A stretch of DNA of 64,000 nt, taken from NCBI GenBank assembly GCA_903871875.1, contig CAIQIR010000128.1:62001-126000 (forward strand), given 5' to 3'. This DNA is from an uncultured Schlesneria sp. (GTDB taxonomy: Bacteria; Planctomycetota; Planctomycetia; Planctomycetales; Planctomycetaceae). This document shows positions 1-9,681 of the stretch, piece by piece (positions within the stretch are counted from its first letter, which is position 1; each line of letters begins with the position of its first letter). The notes below the pieces were generated by a model that was given only the letters and a program-made list of their open reading frames with translations, searched no databases and was not told where the DNA came from. A program made the position numbers and the translations under genes.

Positions 1-66
1 GCTGGCAACCGCCTCGATGGACAGAATCTTACGACGCGGCGTCTGGTCATTGGCAGCGGATGTCAT
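1..66 (-). CDS. 5' end of an unidentified gene
   Basis: An ATG on the minus strand at 66-64 opens 22 codons that run off the left edge (MTSAANDQTPRRKILSIEAV...). It lies downstream of, and in the same direction as, the polysaccharide-export ATPase gene. A place in the same surface-polysaccharide operon is therefore plausible, but the fragment is too short to recognise. Low confidence. Confidence 0.35.
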   Translation of the reverse strand, partial: MTSAANDQTPRRKILSIEAVAS

Positions 67-175
67 GAGCACCACGATTCAAATCAGCGTAAAGCATAGG
101 CGTTGATTCAACGAAACGATTGGTGAACGCACGATCGTATTCACCGCTTTCTCTGCACGCATACGATAATTCTGG

Positions 176-1492
176 TCAATTCGATGGTTGTTGGACGGTT
201 TTCCAGGGCAAACGGGGCCGAATGACGGGGCCCGACCAGTTTCCGAAATACTCCGCGTTCATGGCTCCCGTGTCATGGACATCAAACGCGACCACGGACT
301 CCTCGACAATGATTGGCCTACCCGGCACCCGACCGACGATCACGGAGACCTGGTAACGCCCGTCATTCAAGAAATTCCCAGGGATCGTGCAGGCAGACTG
401 GTAGAGGCCCTCAGGCTGCGGAGTTCCGTACCAGGGATCGTCAGTCAAACTGACCGACCTGACGTTGGATGTCATCAGCACGAATGTCCCGTTCGAGTCT
501 CTGAGGGAAAGTGCCGCGTAGAGCTGTTGTTCGGGAATCAGATTCCAATACTGAATCTGAATCGTGATTTCCTTAGAAATATCGACGTCCGCGGCCGGTC
601 CTTCGAGATCCTCCTGGACGATTCGGACGGCGTGCAACTTGACCATCTCGTTGCCCGGAGCCGAATCGGGTGAGCCCCAGACGACTTCACCGGAGGTCGT
701 TCGAACGCTTGCCACGTACTTTTGGGCGACGTCGACGGCAGGTCCGATCGCGGTCACTCGCCCACTTTCCAATAGAATTGCTCGTTGGCAAAGGCTCGTG
801 ATGACGGGCAGGCTATGTGTGACGACCAGTACGGTTTTGCCTTGTCGACTGACTGCTCCCATCTTTCCCAGGCACTTCTGCTGGAAAGCGGCATCTCCGA
901 CGGCCAGAACTTCGTCGATAATTAGAATCTCGGGTTCCAAATGCGCTGCCACGGCAAACGCCAGACGCACGTACATCCCACTCGAATAATATTTAACGGG
1001 TGTATCGAGGAATTTTTCGACTTCCGAGAATGCCACGATCTCGTCGAACTTGCGACGAATTTCGCTGCGCGACATGCCCAGGACAGCACCGTTCAGGAAG
1101 ATGTTTTCTCGACCCGTCAAGTCGTGATGAAACCCTGTACCGACTTCCAGCAGGCTTCTTACTCGACCATGTATTTCGATCCGCCCTCGTGTCGGATACA
1201 TGATCCGCGAGAGAAGTTTCAGCAGCGTGCTCTTTCCCGCTCCATTTCGTCCGACGAATCCGACAACTTCGCCGCGATGAACCTCAAACGAGACATCCTG
1301 TAGAGCCCAAAACAACTCCGCCTGAGGGGAACCGCTGTCATGGCGCTGACCTGTCTTGAGTATTCGAGACGGCAGCCTGGTCACGGCCTTCGCGATATTT
1401 TCAATAAATTCCGTGAAGCGATGGGATTGGAGTTTGTGTCCCAGGCGAAAGGATTTTGACAATCCTTCGACCCGAATCGCAACGTCGCTCAT
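176..1492 (-). CDS. Polysaccharide/teichoic-acid export ABC ATPase (Wzt/TagH type)
   Basis: ATP-binding subunit of an ABC-2 type exporter for a surface polysaccharide, 438 aa. Seen in the sequence: Walker A GRNGAGKST near residues 81-89, the shortened signature YSSGMYVRLA near 169-178 that is typical of Wzt/KpsT/TagH proteins, and Walker B ILIIDEVLAVGD near 189-200. About 200 further residues follow the nucleotide-binding domain. In Wzt proteins this C-terminal part (Wzt_C, beta-sandwich) binds the glycan terminus. The start at 1492 is preferred over the ATG at 1498 because AGGAA then sits about 6 nt upstream. The membrane permease partner is not in the window. The family is clear; the exact glycan is unknown. 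Confidence 0.88.
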   Translation of the reverse strand: MSDVAIRVEGLSKSFRLGHKLQSHRFTEFIENIAKAVTRLPSRILKTGQRHDSGSPQAELFWALQDVSFEVHRGEVVGFVGRNGAGKSTLLKLLSRIMYPTRGRIEIHGRVRSLLEVGTGFHHDLTGRENIFLNGAVLGMSRSEIRRKFDEIVAFSEVEKFLDTPVKYYSSGMYVRLAFAVAAHLEPEILIIDEVLAVGDAAFQQKCLGKMGAVSRQGKTVLVVTHSLPVITSLCQRAILLESGRVTAIGPAVDVAQKYVASVRTTSGEVVWGSPDSAPGNEMVKLHAVRIVQEDLEGPAADVDISKEITIQIQYWNLIPEQQLYAALSLRDSNGTFVLMTSNVRSVSLTDDPWYGTPQPEGLYQSACTIPGNFLNDGRYQVSVIVGRVPGRPIIVEESVVAFDVHDTGAMNAEYFGNWSGPVIRPRLPWKTVQQPSN

Positions 1493-1794
1493 GGACATTT
1501 CCTATGCATCAAGAGCCGCCAGGATCCGACAGGCCCGGCGGGATCGTATTTCTTTGTGTGCTGTGAGACGTATAGCTTCCATCCAGCGAAGAGTCTTGGC
1601 AAGGCATGACAACCGAAGTTGAGCCGCAATTCTGTTACGGAGTGACGACTTTGAGGCCGTGACTGCCCGCGTCAGGTGGATGGCGAAAGACTTTTTGGAG
1701 GAAGTAGATGTGGGAATTGGGTTGAACTGCTGGCGAGGAACGTCGAGGGAAAGAGATCGAAGCGTGAGAGGTGTCCCCGATGCCCGTTTCCGGA
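1493..1794. other. Intergenic, nothing recognised
   Basis: About 300 bp between two minus-strand genes. It should hold the promoter of the export ATPase. I see no convincing gene, hairpin or repeat. Confidence 0.4.
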
Positions 1795-3966
1795 TTAAAA
1801 GGCGTCGTCCTCGGGATCGGTTCCTTTTGAGGTTCCTGTTCCTTCAAACAGAACTTCGATGTTGATGATCTGATTTTTTTCGACCGTCGCGTTGCTCATG
1901 TAGTCCGACACGAACAGATGCTTGGGATCCTGGCGAAAGCGGATCAGTGCTCGCATGGCGCGCCGGGCTTGCTTGAGTTTATCGGGGTCGGTCGGGGCCG
2001 AGCCACGTTCGGAAGCGGGACTGTCGAAGTCCAGGAACTCTTGCAAGCGGGTCGATAAGAGCGAGTGCTTCAGTCCGGCCTGCAAGAATTCGACTCGTAG
2101 AGCAAACTCGGGCAGCGGATCTTTGCGGGCCGTTTCCAGGGCGCCCGTCAGGATCGCTTCGGCAGGCGCGTAAACGTGTGGTGGGAATGCGAGATAATGT
2201 CCTCGAATTCGTTTCAGTCGCTCCAGAGCTCCGCGAGGATCCTGATCGATATCGCGAACGGACGCCCGAGTACTGGCATAATGCTCCCAGTAGTTGAAGT
2301 ACTGTTCGATCTCGGCGGCTGCGGGGCCGAACGCGGAGAAATACTCCTGTCGAATCGTTTCAATTTCCAACTCGGGATCCCACAGCAGGCGATGATGCAT
2401 GTAAGCCATTGGACCATGCACGGCCCAACTGAAGGCGTAACTACGGAAGTTCGTGCCGATTAACCCGTGCTGCGCGGCGAAGCGAAAGAACTCTCCCGAT
2501 TGTCGAGTGGTCACATTCGGCGTGGCGTAGTTATTGAGTAAGTAATTGGGCCCGTAGACGAGCGACATGCCGGTTTGTGACCAGCTTTGCCACTGGTCGC
2601 GATACCACTGTTCTTCCTTTCGATTCATCGGAAACCAGCCGTCGCGCGCTCCGTAGATCACGAACTCGCCAAAGATATTCTTGTTCAAGCTGATTTCCGT
2701 GACGGGAGCGGGCAGCGTGTTGTGATAGAGATAGACGCCAACTTTGACGTTTGGATTTCGCGTAATGGCCAGGTCGTAGACCGCTTTCCAGAAGCGGGCG
2801 TAGCGATCACCCATTCCGTGGGGCGTGTACTTCAATAGACGCAGGTCTTCGGGAATCGTTTCGGGGTCAGGCCCGTCCCACGTCCTGCATTGAGGGCAAT
2901 GACACATGCTCTCACCCGCGGCGTCAGCCTCGCCCAAGGTCAGCAGATCGCTGCCGTCCCAGGCTTCGTCGACGATACAGCAGTGCAGTTGCGGGTTCGA
3001 GACGCATAGCGGCGTCCAGGCACCGGCGCGTGGTGTTTTCAACCCTCGTTCGCCGTCGGCTCGCAGGGCAAACCATTCCGGATGTTCTTTACCATACTTG
3101 GCCCACCAGTCGGTAATGCCTGCGATCACATGCGATCCGATCAGGCAGCGTGGATCCTCAATCTGAGTGACCCGGCGGTGGCGGCGATGATAGATCTCCA
3201 CTGCCCGGCCATAGGCGAACCCCGCGTCTTCCGTGGGAAAGACCAGCTTGTTGACGATTTCCTCCGAGAGCCCTCCGACACGATAATTTCGCGGGACTTT
3301 TCGGCCGAAGTAAGATCCCGTGAGCCAGATTTGCGGCAGATCCCAACCACCCAGATTGCGATAGAGCAGCCGCGGTTTGACGGTGGTATCCATGGCGGGG
3401 ATGACGACAGTCTGAGTTCGCGGCACATACGTCCCCAGATCGCCGGGCCACAGCCACCGCACGCCAAGAACGTTCTCGAGCAGATCGTAGATTCCCAGCA
3501 ACGTCCCGCTATGAACACATTCCATGGCCAGCGGATTCCATGGCTCGGAATAGCGCGGACGCGAACCGTTGTACTGCTCGGGAAACAGTTCTTTTCCCAG
3601 GACGTATAAATCCGAGCCGACGGTCCGCAGGCGATATTCTTCGATCGCCAGGCTGTCGGCGTTCAGCCCCTGTTTCTGTGCTGCCTCGCACGCGCCCACG
3701 AAAACATGACTGTCGTATCCGTCGGGGATCTCGGTTTCGACGACGACCGGCAAACGCTGCCCCGTCGCTTGTTTAACGTGATTGACCAGTTCTTCGACCG
3801 CATACGTCGCGACCGCAGAGGGCTTGACCGCGGTCACGATGACGGCGCGGATTTGACCATCACGGACCAGGCTGACCTGTGAATAGGCCGTTCGAGAACC
3901 CCAGGCGACAAACAACAACACACAAATCGTCGATAATGTTCTGATGCAGTCGCTCGGACGGATCAT
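1795..3966 (-). CDS. Exported DUF4838 protein (glycosidase-like)
   Basis: A 723-aa protein with an N-terminal signal peptide (hydrophobic stretch about residues 8-28, ending near TAYSQ). The region AVEELVNHVKQATGQRLPVV resembles the small domain that precedes the barrel in alpha-glucuronidase-type glycosidases. The middle (GIYDLLENVLGVRWLWPGD, later CHCPQCRTW and a region rich in Trp and Tyr) matches my knowledge of DUF4838 proteins, which planctomycetes and Bacteroidetes carry in many copies and which are presumed to act on polysaccharides. No catalytic residue is assigned. It stands alone, transcribed away from the DUF1559 gene on the other strand. Confidence 0.75.
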   Translation of the reverse strand: MIRPSDCIRTLSTICVLLFVAWGSRTAYSQVSLVRDGQIRAVIVTAVKPSAVATYAVEELVNHVKQATGQRLPVVVETEIPDGYDSHVFVGACEAAQKQGLNADSLAIEEYRLRTVGSDLYVLGKELFPEQYNGSRPRYSEPWNPLAMECVHSGTLLGIYDLLENVLGVRWLWPGDLGTYVPRTQTVVIPAMDTTVKPRLLYRNLGGWDLPQIWLTGSYFGRKVPRNYRVGGLSEEIVNKLVFPTEDAGFAYGRAVEIYHRRHRRVTQIEDPRCLIGSHVIAGITDWWAKYGKEHPEWFALRADGERGLKTPRAGAWTPLCVSNPQLHCCIVDEAWDGSDLLTLGEADAAGESMCHCPQCRTWDGPDPETIPEDLRLLKYTPHGMGDRYARFWKAVYDLAITRNPNVKVGVYLYHNTLPAPVTEISLNKNIFGEFVIYGARDGWFPMNRKEEQWYRDQWQSWSQTGMSLVYGPNYLLNNYATPNVTTRQSGEFFRFAAQHGLIGTNFRSYAFSWAVHGPMAYMHHRLLWDPELEIETIRQEYFSAFGPAAAEIEQYFNYWEHYASTRASVRDIDQDPRGALERLKRIRGHYLAFPPHVYAPAEAILTGALETARKDPLPEFALRVEFLQAGLKHSLLSTRLQEFLDFDSPASERGSAPTDPDKLKQARRAMRALIRFRQDPKHLFVSDYMSNATVEKNQIINIEVLFEGTGTSKGTDPEDDAF

Positions 3967-4573
3967 GACGAACCTCGGTGACGACAGGTCGGAGCAATCA
4001 GGTACGCAGGACTGCGCGATTGGTCGAGAATGAGTTTACGGTGATCGCGACGATCGAACCACCGTCGCTGAGTTATCGGAGACGTTTTCACCAGTTGGTT
4101 TCGCATTGCTTTCCAAGATCGGTCTTCGAGACTTGTTCCGTCGATGCGAGAGATCGGGCGTTTCCTTGAGGCCGGCGAACCGGGTGATCTTCCCGTGTCT
4201 CGCCCATGACCATCGTGCGAATCGCTGCTGGGAGCAGGCCGAATTCCGGATTGCTTTCATTGAGCTCTCGATTCTTAAATGTCTTCGGCCTATTGTTGAC
4301 GGCCTTGGCGTCGACGAATCGACCTTAATTCTTCGAAGTGTTGCCCCTTTTATGTTTGATTTGCTGCTGGGGGTTTGTTGTATTTGTGTGGCCGGAAAAC
4401 GCTTGCCGCGATTCGTAAGGGTTTGGGGCTGGTGTTCCGGTCAACCGGGAATGGCTGGGAACGAACCGGTGATGACGCAATTGAAAAAAGAGGGTTGAGA
4501 GTTCTCCAGGGATTTCGTTTCCATTTGTCGGACGGGAATCGAATGTCTCTTCATTGCAGCTTGGAGCGGGCCA
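3967..4573. other. Divergent intergenic region
   Basis: About 600 bp separating the minus-strand DUF4838 gene from the plus-strand DUF1559 gene, so promoters for both are expected here. I see no RNA gene, repeat or clear coding sequence. Confidence 0.4.
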
Positions 4574-5575
4574 ATGAGAACTTCCAGAACACGGATGGGT
4601 TTCACTCTGATTGAGTTGCTGGTCGTGGTCGCAATCATCGCCGTATTGATTGCACTGCTGCTGCCGGCGGTCCAGCAAGCGCGCGAAGCCGCCCGAAGAA
4701 GTCAGTGCAAGAACAATCTGAAACAAGTTGGTCTCGCGCTGCACAACTACGAGGAAATCTATAACACCTTTCCCATCGGTTTCATTGATGCGGTGGGAGG
4801 GACCGATCCTACCATTCAAGACGGCGGTTGGAGTTGGCAGACGCAGATTCTGACGTTGATCGACCAAGGAAATCTGCAACGTCAACTCAATCGGTTGTAT
4901 CACCCGTTTGGTCTGGGAGGAAATACCTTCGAGCAGGCCAACAGTCTGCTGGTCGCGACGTCTCAGCGAACTTTTTGTTGCCCCTCCGATCGCAAGCCAG
5001 AGACCGTTTCGCTGTATACGTCGTCGGATTTGGGGAGAACAACGATCGCGACAAGTAGCTATTGTGGCGTGTTGGGGCCGTTTGACGTTCTGCCTTGCAC
5101 GCTCAAGGGGCTGACGATCACGACGTCGCCGGGGGTTCTGGGATTGTTCACCACCAATTCGTGTCGCAGCATGCATGAAATCAAGGACGGAACGAGCAAT
5201 GTTCTGGCTGTGGGTGAAGTGAGTTGGGCGATCTCGCAAAACAATCTGCTGTACGGTTCCGTCGTCGCTGGCCTGTACGCGGTCTGCACTCAATCCTCTG
5301 ATACATCGGCCGGACCATTCAATCACTTGCGAGCCTGCCGTTATCAAATCAATCCGCCCACCGATGGCACCGCCATCGTCTTCAAGGCGTTCCACAGCCA
5401 GCACACGGGCGGAGCGCATTTCCTACTGTGTGACGGAAGCGTGCGCTTCATCAGCCAAAACATCGACCACACCAACACCGACTACAATCCCACGACCCCC
5501 AATCCGGAAGGTCCCTACGGCACCTACCAGCGTCTGTCGGCCATCGCCGACGGACAAGTGGTGAGCGACTTTTGA
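4574..5575 (+). CDS. DUF1559 protein with type II secretion pseudopilin N-terminus (copy 1)
   Basis: A 333-aa member of the DUF1559 (SBP_bac_10) family that is greatly expanded in planctomycetes. It begins with a prepilin cleavage/methylation motif ([17 protein letters not shown], about residues 9-25), followed by the family hallmark [14 protein letters not shown] and an NNLKQ..LALHNY segment. The C-terminal part has the usual [18 protein letters not shown] block. Such proteins are thought to be exported by a pseudopilin route; their function is unknown. GGAG lies about 8 nt before the ATG. It is monocistronic. Two paralogues occur at 49775 and 52937. Confidence 0.93.
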   Translation: MRTSRTRMGFTLIELLVVVAIIAVLIALLLPAVQQAREAARRSQCKNNLKQVGLALHNYEEIYNTFPIGFIDAVGGTDPTIQDGGWSWQTQILTLIDQGNLQRQLNRLYHPFGLGGNTFEQANSLLVATSQRTFCCPSDRKPETVSLYTSSDLGRTTIATSSYCGVLGPFDVLPCTLKGLTITTSPGVLGLFTTNSCRSMHEIKDGTSNVLAVGEVSWAISQNNLLYGSVVAGLYAVCTQSSDTSAGPFNHLRACRYQINPPTDGTAIVFKAFHSQHTGGAHFLLCDGSVRFISQNIDHTNTDYNPTTPNPEGPYGTYQRLSAIADGQVVSDF

Positions 5576-6054
5576 GAAACGAGATTCGTCCAAGTGCAGG
5601 TCAATCAAGATCGAACGGAAAAATCAATTGGCCGCACCCTGTTTTGGATCTTTTCAGAAGTGTGGCGATTGTTTCAGAGGCGGGGGCGTGTCCCATTGTA
5701 AACGGACAACCTAACTCCGGTGGGCGGAGCCCGCGTAGCTGAAGTAAGACTGTTACGCGACTTTCCGCCAGTAACCAAGTCCAAGAGACCGCCGGCAAGG
5801 TTTCCTCTCTCGCATTCTTGGATGCGCCCTTCGATCAATTTGCGGTTTCGTTCTGACCCACGCAGATTTCCGATGGATCCATCGTGAGATCGATAGCGAC
5901 AAACACGTACCATCCAACACTGATACGAGGATTGTTTTTTGATCCAATTGCTTCCCGCGTGCGTTGTGCGGAACAACTCTTTAGGACGGACTACGAACCT
6001 GACGATACTCGGCTCAATCGATCAGTCCTCGCGGTTTTGAGAAAAGGAACTCTT
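5576..6054. other. Intergenic, nothing recognised
   Basis: About 480 bp between the DUF1559 gene and the broken zinc-ribbon gene. Short open frames exist but none has a plausible start site or protein-like composition. Confidence 0.4.
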
Positions 6055-6327
6055 ATGGATCAGTCAATGTTGTGGTGTCCGAAATGCGAAGGTGAGATGG
6101 TTCAGTGATTTGTGTCAGACCGTTCACTACAGATGGCGTGTTGTATCAGCCGATGGGTTCAGGCACCCGAGCCACTACAAATGCGTCAATTGTTGGGAGG
6201 CGCAATAAAATTTCCTGATCTCGTGAAGCTACAGAGCAATACCGAGAGAATTCCGATCGCCACCTACCGTTGCCAAACCTGTGGTTTCCTTGAATCGTAT
6301 GCTCGCGAGGAATTTGCGGTGAAATGA
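6055..6327 (+). pseudogene. Small zinc-ribbon protein interrupted by one in-frame TGA
   Basis: An ATG at 6055 with AAAAGGA upstream encodes MDQSMLWCPKCEGEMVQ and then a TGA at 6106-6108. The same frame continues without a break through FVSDRS...CCISRWVQ and ends IPIATYRCQTCGFLESYARE before a stop at 6325-6327. Read through, this is a roughly 90-residue two-knuckle zinc ribbon (CPKC near the start, CQTC near the end). It resembles small PF20097-type proteins that read ...GEMxxGFxxD... at the break. One GGA-to-TGA change (Gly to stop) would explain it. Pseudogene, read-through or sequencing error cannot be told apart here. Confidence 0.7.
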
Positions 6328-6470
6328 GGGAATGAGCTTGATAGCAAGTCCAAGTTGCCAAAAAGAAAAAATCCACCGACATAGAAATTCTCTTTCCCCT
6401 GAGGCTTCCCACTTACGCTCATCCAGATGGAAGGATGACTCAATAACAATTTGATGGGGAAGGAAAGAAA

Positions 6471-6794
6471 ATGGTTCAAGAACTCACAACTGCTGTATTT
6501 GATCAAGAAGTTTTGGCGTCCGAAGTGCCGGTGCTGGTGGATTTCTGGTCTCCCAGTTGCGGGCCGTGCAAATTGCAGGAACCGGCACTCAAGGAACTGG
6601 CATCGGAAGCGGCGGGGCAATTTCACGTCGCGAAAGTGAATGTTTGGGACGAACCGGATTTGGCGACTCGATTTCGGATCAGTGCTGTACCAACGCTCAT
6701 GATCTTTGATCAGGGGGAAGTGGTGCGGTCGCTGGTCGGCTATCAGACTAAATCCAAGCTGTTGCAAGCGCTGCAGCAGGACACCTTGGCCTAA
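6471..6794 (+). CDS. Thioredoxin-family protein
   Basis: A 107-aa protein of normal thioredoxin length and fold: VPVLVDFWSPSCGPCKLQEPAL holds the redox centre, and AVPTLMIF supplies the cis-proline loop. It has no signal peptide, so it is cytoplasmic. The active site reads SCGPC instead of the canonical WCGPC, replacing the Trp that normally precedes the first Cys. Both cysteines are kept, so thiol-disulfide exchange is expected, with somewhat altered partner recognition. The Shine-Dalgarno sequence GGGGAAGGAAAG precedes the ATG. It is a single gene near the broken zinc-ribbon gene. Confidence 0.9.
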   Translation: MVQELTTAVFDQEVLASEVPVLVDFWSPSCGPCKLQEPALKELASEAAGQFHVAKVNVWDEPDLATRFRISAVPTLMIFDQGEVVRSLVGYQTKSKLLQALQQDTLA

Positions 6795-6902
6795 CCCGTT
6801 GGTCTGGCGAGTCTCGCTGATGCCAGCACTTTGGTGGCTGTCCTCATTGAGTTAGAATCCCTGGGAGTGGATCGCACCTATTCCTGACGGAAGTTTATCA
6901 CA

Positions 6903-7532
6903 ATGGAGGATGCTGGGCAGCACACCAAAGTGCTTCAGGCGTGGCTGGATCAGCTGCAGGCGGCAGATCCCGCTGCCGTGGAGCAGGCGCGTCGTGCCGT
7001 AATCAACCATGCGAGCGGTCGGCTGGAATCGCTCGTCCGGAAGATGCTGAAGAACTACCCGCGACTTCGTCGGTGGGAACAAACGGGAGACGTGCTGCAA
7101 AACTCGCTGCTCCGTCTGCATCAATCGCTATCGACGATCCGGCCGGCTGAAGTGCGTCAATTCTATGGACTGGCCGCGACGCAGATTCGGCGCGAACTGA
7201 TCGACTTGTCGCGACACCATTTCGGGCCGGAAGGAGCGGCGGCGAAGCACCACACTGATGATGTTCGGGCGTTGGTGGAAAGCGGTGCCTCGGTCGAGAA
7301 GCTCGCGGATCCCGTCGGTGAACCCTCGTCGCTGGCGCAATGGTCGGAGTTTCATGAGGCGGTTGAACGACTGCCCGACGTCGAGCGAGAAGTGTTTGAT
7401 CTCTACTGGTACGAGGGGCTCGAACAGAAAGCGGTGGCGTCGATCTTGGGTGTGACCGATCGGACAGTGAAGAACCGCTGGCGCAGCGCCAAATTGCTGA
7501 TGCAAAATCTGTTGACCCGCGACGACAACTGA
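6903..7532 (+). CDS. ECF-family RNA polymerase sigma factor
   Basis: A 209-aa sigma-70-like factor. Residues about 40-100 hold the sigma-2 region (LVRKMLKNYPRLRRWEQTGDVLQNSLLRLHQ.., FYGLAATQIRRELIDLSRHH). The C-terminal third has the sigma-4 helix-turn-helix (RLPDVEREVFDLYWYEGLEQKAVASILGVTDRTVKNRWRSAK). Planctomycetes carry many such ECF factors next to protein kinases. The next gene, a Ser/Thr kinase, starts 3 nt after this stop codon, so the pair is surely co-transcribed and the kinase probably controls or responds to this factor. No anti-sigma factor gene is adjacent. Confidence 0.9.
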   Translation: MEDAGQHTKVLQAWLDQLQAADPAAVEQARRAVINHASGRLESLVRKMLKNYPRLRRWEQTGDVLQNSLLRLHQSLSTIRPAEVRQFYGLAATQIRRELIDLSRHHFGPEGAAAKHHTDDVRALVESGASVEKLADPVGEPSSLAQWSEFHEAVERLPDVEREVFDLYWYEGLEQKAVASILGVTDRTVKNRWRSAKLLMQNLLTRDDN

Positions 7533-7534
7533 AA

Positions 7535-8581
7535 GTGCGGTGCGATGTGGCCAACCTCCAGTCCCTCACGGATCTGCTTGCGAAATGGGACGAACTGCGT
7601 GAACAGGGCCGCGAAGTCTCGGCCGAACAGCTTTGTGCGGAGTCTCCCGAGATGCTTCCCGAACTCAAAATCCAGATCGATCGGCTGAAGGCGATGGACT
7701 GGCTGGATGCGGCGAGCGAACCTTCAACAAGCGATCTCGAAGTGTCACCGACAGACGATTTGCTTGAGTCGCTGATCGGTCAGGCGACGATCCCTGCGGT
7801 ACTCGGTGGTCGCTACGAAATGAAGAGCCTGATGGCCGAAGGCGGTTTCAGCCAGGTCTGGCGGGCACTCGACAGGTCGTTGGGTCGCCCCGTGGCGGTC
7901 AAAGTCACCACGGTCAACTGTTATTCCGAAGCGCGGCGGGTCGCTCAACTGAAACATCATGGCATCGTCACGGTCCATGACGTGGGGAATGCGGATAATC
8001 TGTGCTACATCGTGTTCGATCTGGTCGAAGGCCACACGCTGGAAGAACAAATCCGGCTGGAGACTTTAGACTGGCGACAGTCGGCCAGGATTGTCAGGGA
8101 AGTGGCACAGAGTGTTCAGTTCGCTCACAACAAGGGGTTTATTCATCGGGATATCAAACCGGCGAATATCTTGATCGATGAGAGCGGCGCACCGATCCTG
8201 ACCGATTTCGGCATTGCCGTGACCGAATGTGAACTGCGGCATGAGGCGATGACGTCCGTTGGCACGCTCGCTTACATGGCCCCCGAACAGTTGCAGCCGG
8301 GAAAATCGATCGATGTTCGCACGGACGTGTACGGGTTAGGAGTCGTATTCTACGAACTGCTCACGGGACGACGGCCTTTCTCGCAGTCCACATTGAGTGC
8401 CTTACGAGCCGCGATCCTCGCTGGAGCTCCCCCTGCCCCACGCTCTTTGAATTCCGCCATCCCGGAACCGGTGGAACGAATTTGCCTGAAGTGCCTTTCA
8501 CCGAAGAGGGAGGATCGCTACCCCCATGCCAAAGACCTGGCAGAGGCGATCGCACAGCAGCTGGCATCGAGCGAGTCTTGA
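7535..8581 (+). CDS. Hanks-type serine/threonine protein kinase
   Basis: A 348-aa protein with a GTG start at 7535; a second GTG at 7547 is an alternative. About 85 residues precede the kinase domain (LTDLLAKWDELREQGREVSAEQLC..., a helical region common before planctomycete ECF-linked kinases). The kinase is complete: AEGGFSQVW phosphate loop, catalytic Lys near 123 (VAVK), HRDIKPAN near 204, DFG near 224, then an APEQ-type motif. No transmembrane helix or C-terminal sensor follows, so it is a soluble kinase unlike the larger membrane-bound PknB types. It is translationally close to the sigma gene. Confidence 0.92.
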   Translation: MRCDVANLQSLTDLLAKWDELREQGREVSAEQLCAESPEMLPELKIQIDRLKAMDWLDAASEPSTSDLEVSPTDDLLESLIGQATIPAVLGGRYEMKSLMAEGGFSQVWRALDRSLGRPVAVKVTTVNCYSEARRVAQLKHHGIVTVHDVGNADNLCYIVFDLVEGHTLEEQIRLETLDWRQSARIVREVAQSVQFAHNKGFIHRDIKPANILIDESGAPILTDFGIAVTECELRHEAMTSVGTLAYMAPEQLQPGKSIDVRTDVYGLGVVFYELLTGRRPFSQSTLSALRAAILAGAPPAPRSLNSAIPEPVERICLKCLSPKREDRYPHAKDLAEAIAQQLASSES

Positions 8582-8627
8582 TCCTCTTGAGAACACGGCA
8601 GGACGGTGGTCAGGTCGTCCACTGCAA

Positions 8628-9647
8628 TCAGAATTGATACTGATCAATGTTCTCGCGGGTGAAGACCAGGATGTCGCCCAGCAGAATATTGTCGCCCGAA
8701 ATGGGCCTGGTCCCCAGCGAGCCGGCCGCGACGAGTGCGGCGCCGGGTTTGATTGAGCCGGTCGCCAACCCTTCGGCAACTCGGACTGTCAGATAACCCA
8801 GTTCCACCGGATTCCACAAGACGACCGACTTGACGGTTCCCGATTGGACGAACCGCTTCATGTCGCTGGGTAACGACAGACCGGTGACCATGATTTGTCC
8901 GCCTTTGCCGCTTTGTTCAACCGCTTCGGCGGCGCCGGGAAACGACACGGAACTGATGCCGAAAATGCCTTTCAGGTCGGGGTACTTCTTGATTACGTCC
9001 TGCGCATCGGCCAAGGCATTACCAGAATTCTCTCCGGGATACTTGATCGTGACCAGCTTCAGTTTCGTCGCTGCCAGTGCCGGCTTCATGATCTCGATCC
9101 AGGAATTTTGATTCGCCGAAGTCGGATCGGAACTGACGATCACGACGTCGCCAGCCACATCGTCGCCGCCCACGTCTCGCACCATGGCGTTGACCAGCCC
9201 TTGACCGATCGATTGGGGCGTCGCCTGATTGACGAAGAACTCGCGAGAATCCGGTGTCCCATCGGCGTCCCATGTGATGACATGAATCCCCGCGGCACGG
9301 GCGTCTTTCATGGCATTGGCAACAACGTCCGGCGCGTTTGGCGCGACGCAGATCACATCGACTTTGTTGACGATCCACCGTTCGATCATCTCGGCTTGTT
9401 TTTTGGGATCGCCGTCGATCGGGCCGTCGTAAATCAATTCGACTTGGGGAAGTTCCGCCGCCGCTTGCTTGGCTCCTTCGTAGCAGGCGGAAAAGTAGCT
9501 GATGCCTTTGATCTTCGGCAGCATGCAGATACGAATCTTGCGTTCCGGGGACGCGACCGTTTTGTTGCCGGTCGCCTGATTCTGGCAGCCCACATGCAGC
9601 AGGCAGAACAATCCGACCAGCACAAACCCATTTCCAAAATGTCTCAT
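8628..9647 (-). CDS. Sugar ABC transporter substrate-binding lipoprotein (LsrB/RhaS family)
   Basis: Periplasmic receptor, 339 aa. The ATG at 9647 has GGAAAG 5 nt upstream and gives a lipoprotein signal ending LLHVGC. The mature part follows the LsrB/RhaS plan: LPKIKGISYF, YDGP, TWDADGTPDSR, NQNSW, VTGLSLPSDM, LWNPVELGY, and a C-terminal ENIDQYQF. LsrB binds autoinducer-2; RhaS binds rhamnose. The AI-2 contact pair Asp-Gln of LsrB is Asn-Gln here (SANQNSW), and the SLPSDM/WNPVELGY parts resemble RhaS. A sugar such as rhamnose is therefore more likely than AI-2 (inference). It is the last gene of the importer operon. Confidence 0.85.
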   Translation of the reverse strand: MRHFGNGFVLVGLFCLLHVGCQNQATGNKTVASPERKIRICMLPKIKGISYFSACYEGAKQAAAELPQVELIYDGPIDGDPKKQAEMIERWIVNKVDVICVAPNAPDVVANAMKDARAAGIHVITWDADGTPDSREFFVNQATPQSIGQGLVNAMVRDVGGDDVAGDVVIVSSDPTSANQNSWIEIMKPALAATKLKLVTIKYPGENSGNALADAQDVIKKYPDLKGIFGISSVSFPGAAEAVEQSGKGGQIMVTGLSLPSDMKRFVQSGTVKSVVLWNPVELGYLTVRVAEGLATGSIKPGAALVAAGSLGTRPISGDNILLGDILVFTRENIDQYQF

Positions 9648-9681
9648 GGTGCTTTCCATTTGTTGCGGTGACAGGCTTGTG

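Noticed and set aside
4325-5419. Long minus-strand frame opposite the first DUF1559 gene
   Set aside because: It is Arg/Gln-rich with no motif, whereas the plus strand carries the pseudopilin hallmark.
6106-6108. The TGA as a selenocysteine codon
   Set aside because: The aligned position is Gly in the relatives I know, and no hairpin like a bacterial SECIS was seen just after it.
8895-9671. Plus-strand frame opposite the sugar-binding protein
   Set aside because: The minus-strand frame has the lipobox and family motifs; this is its shadow.
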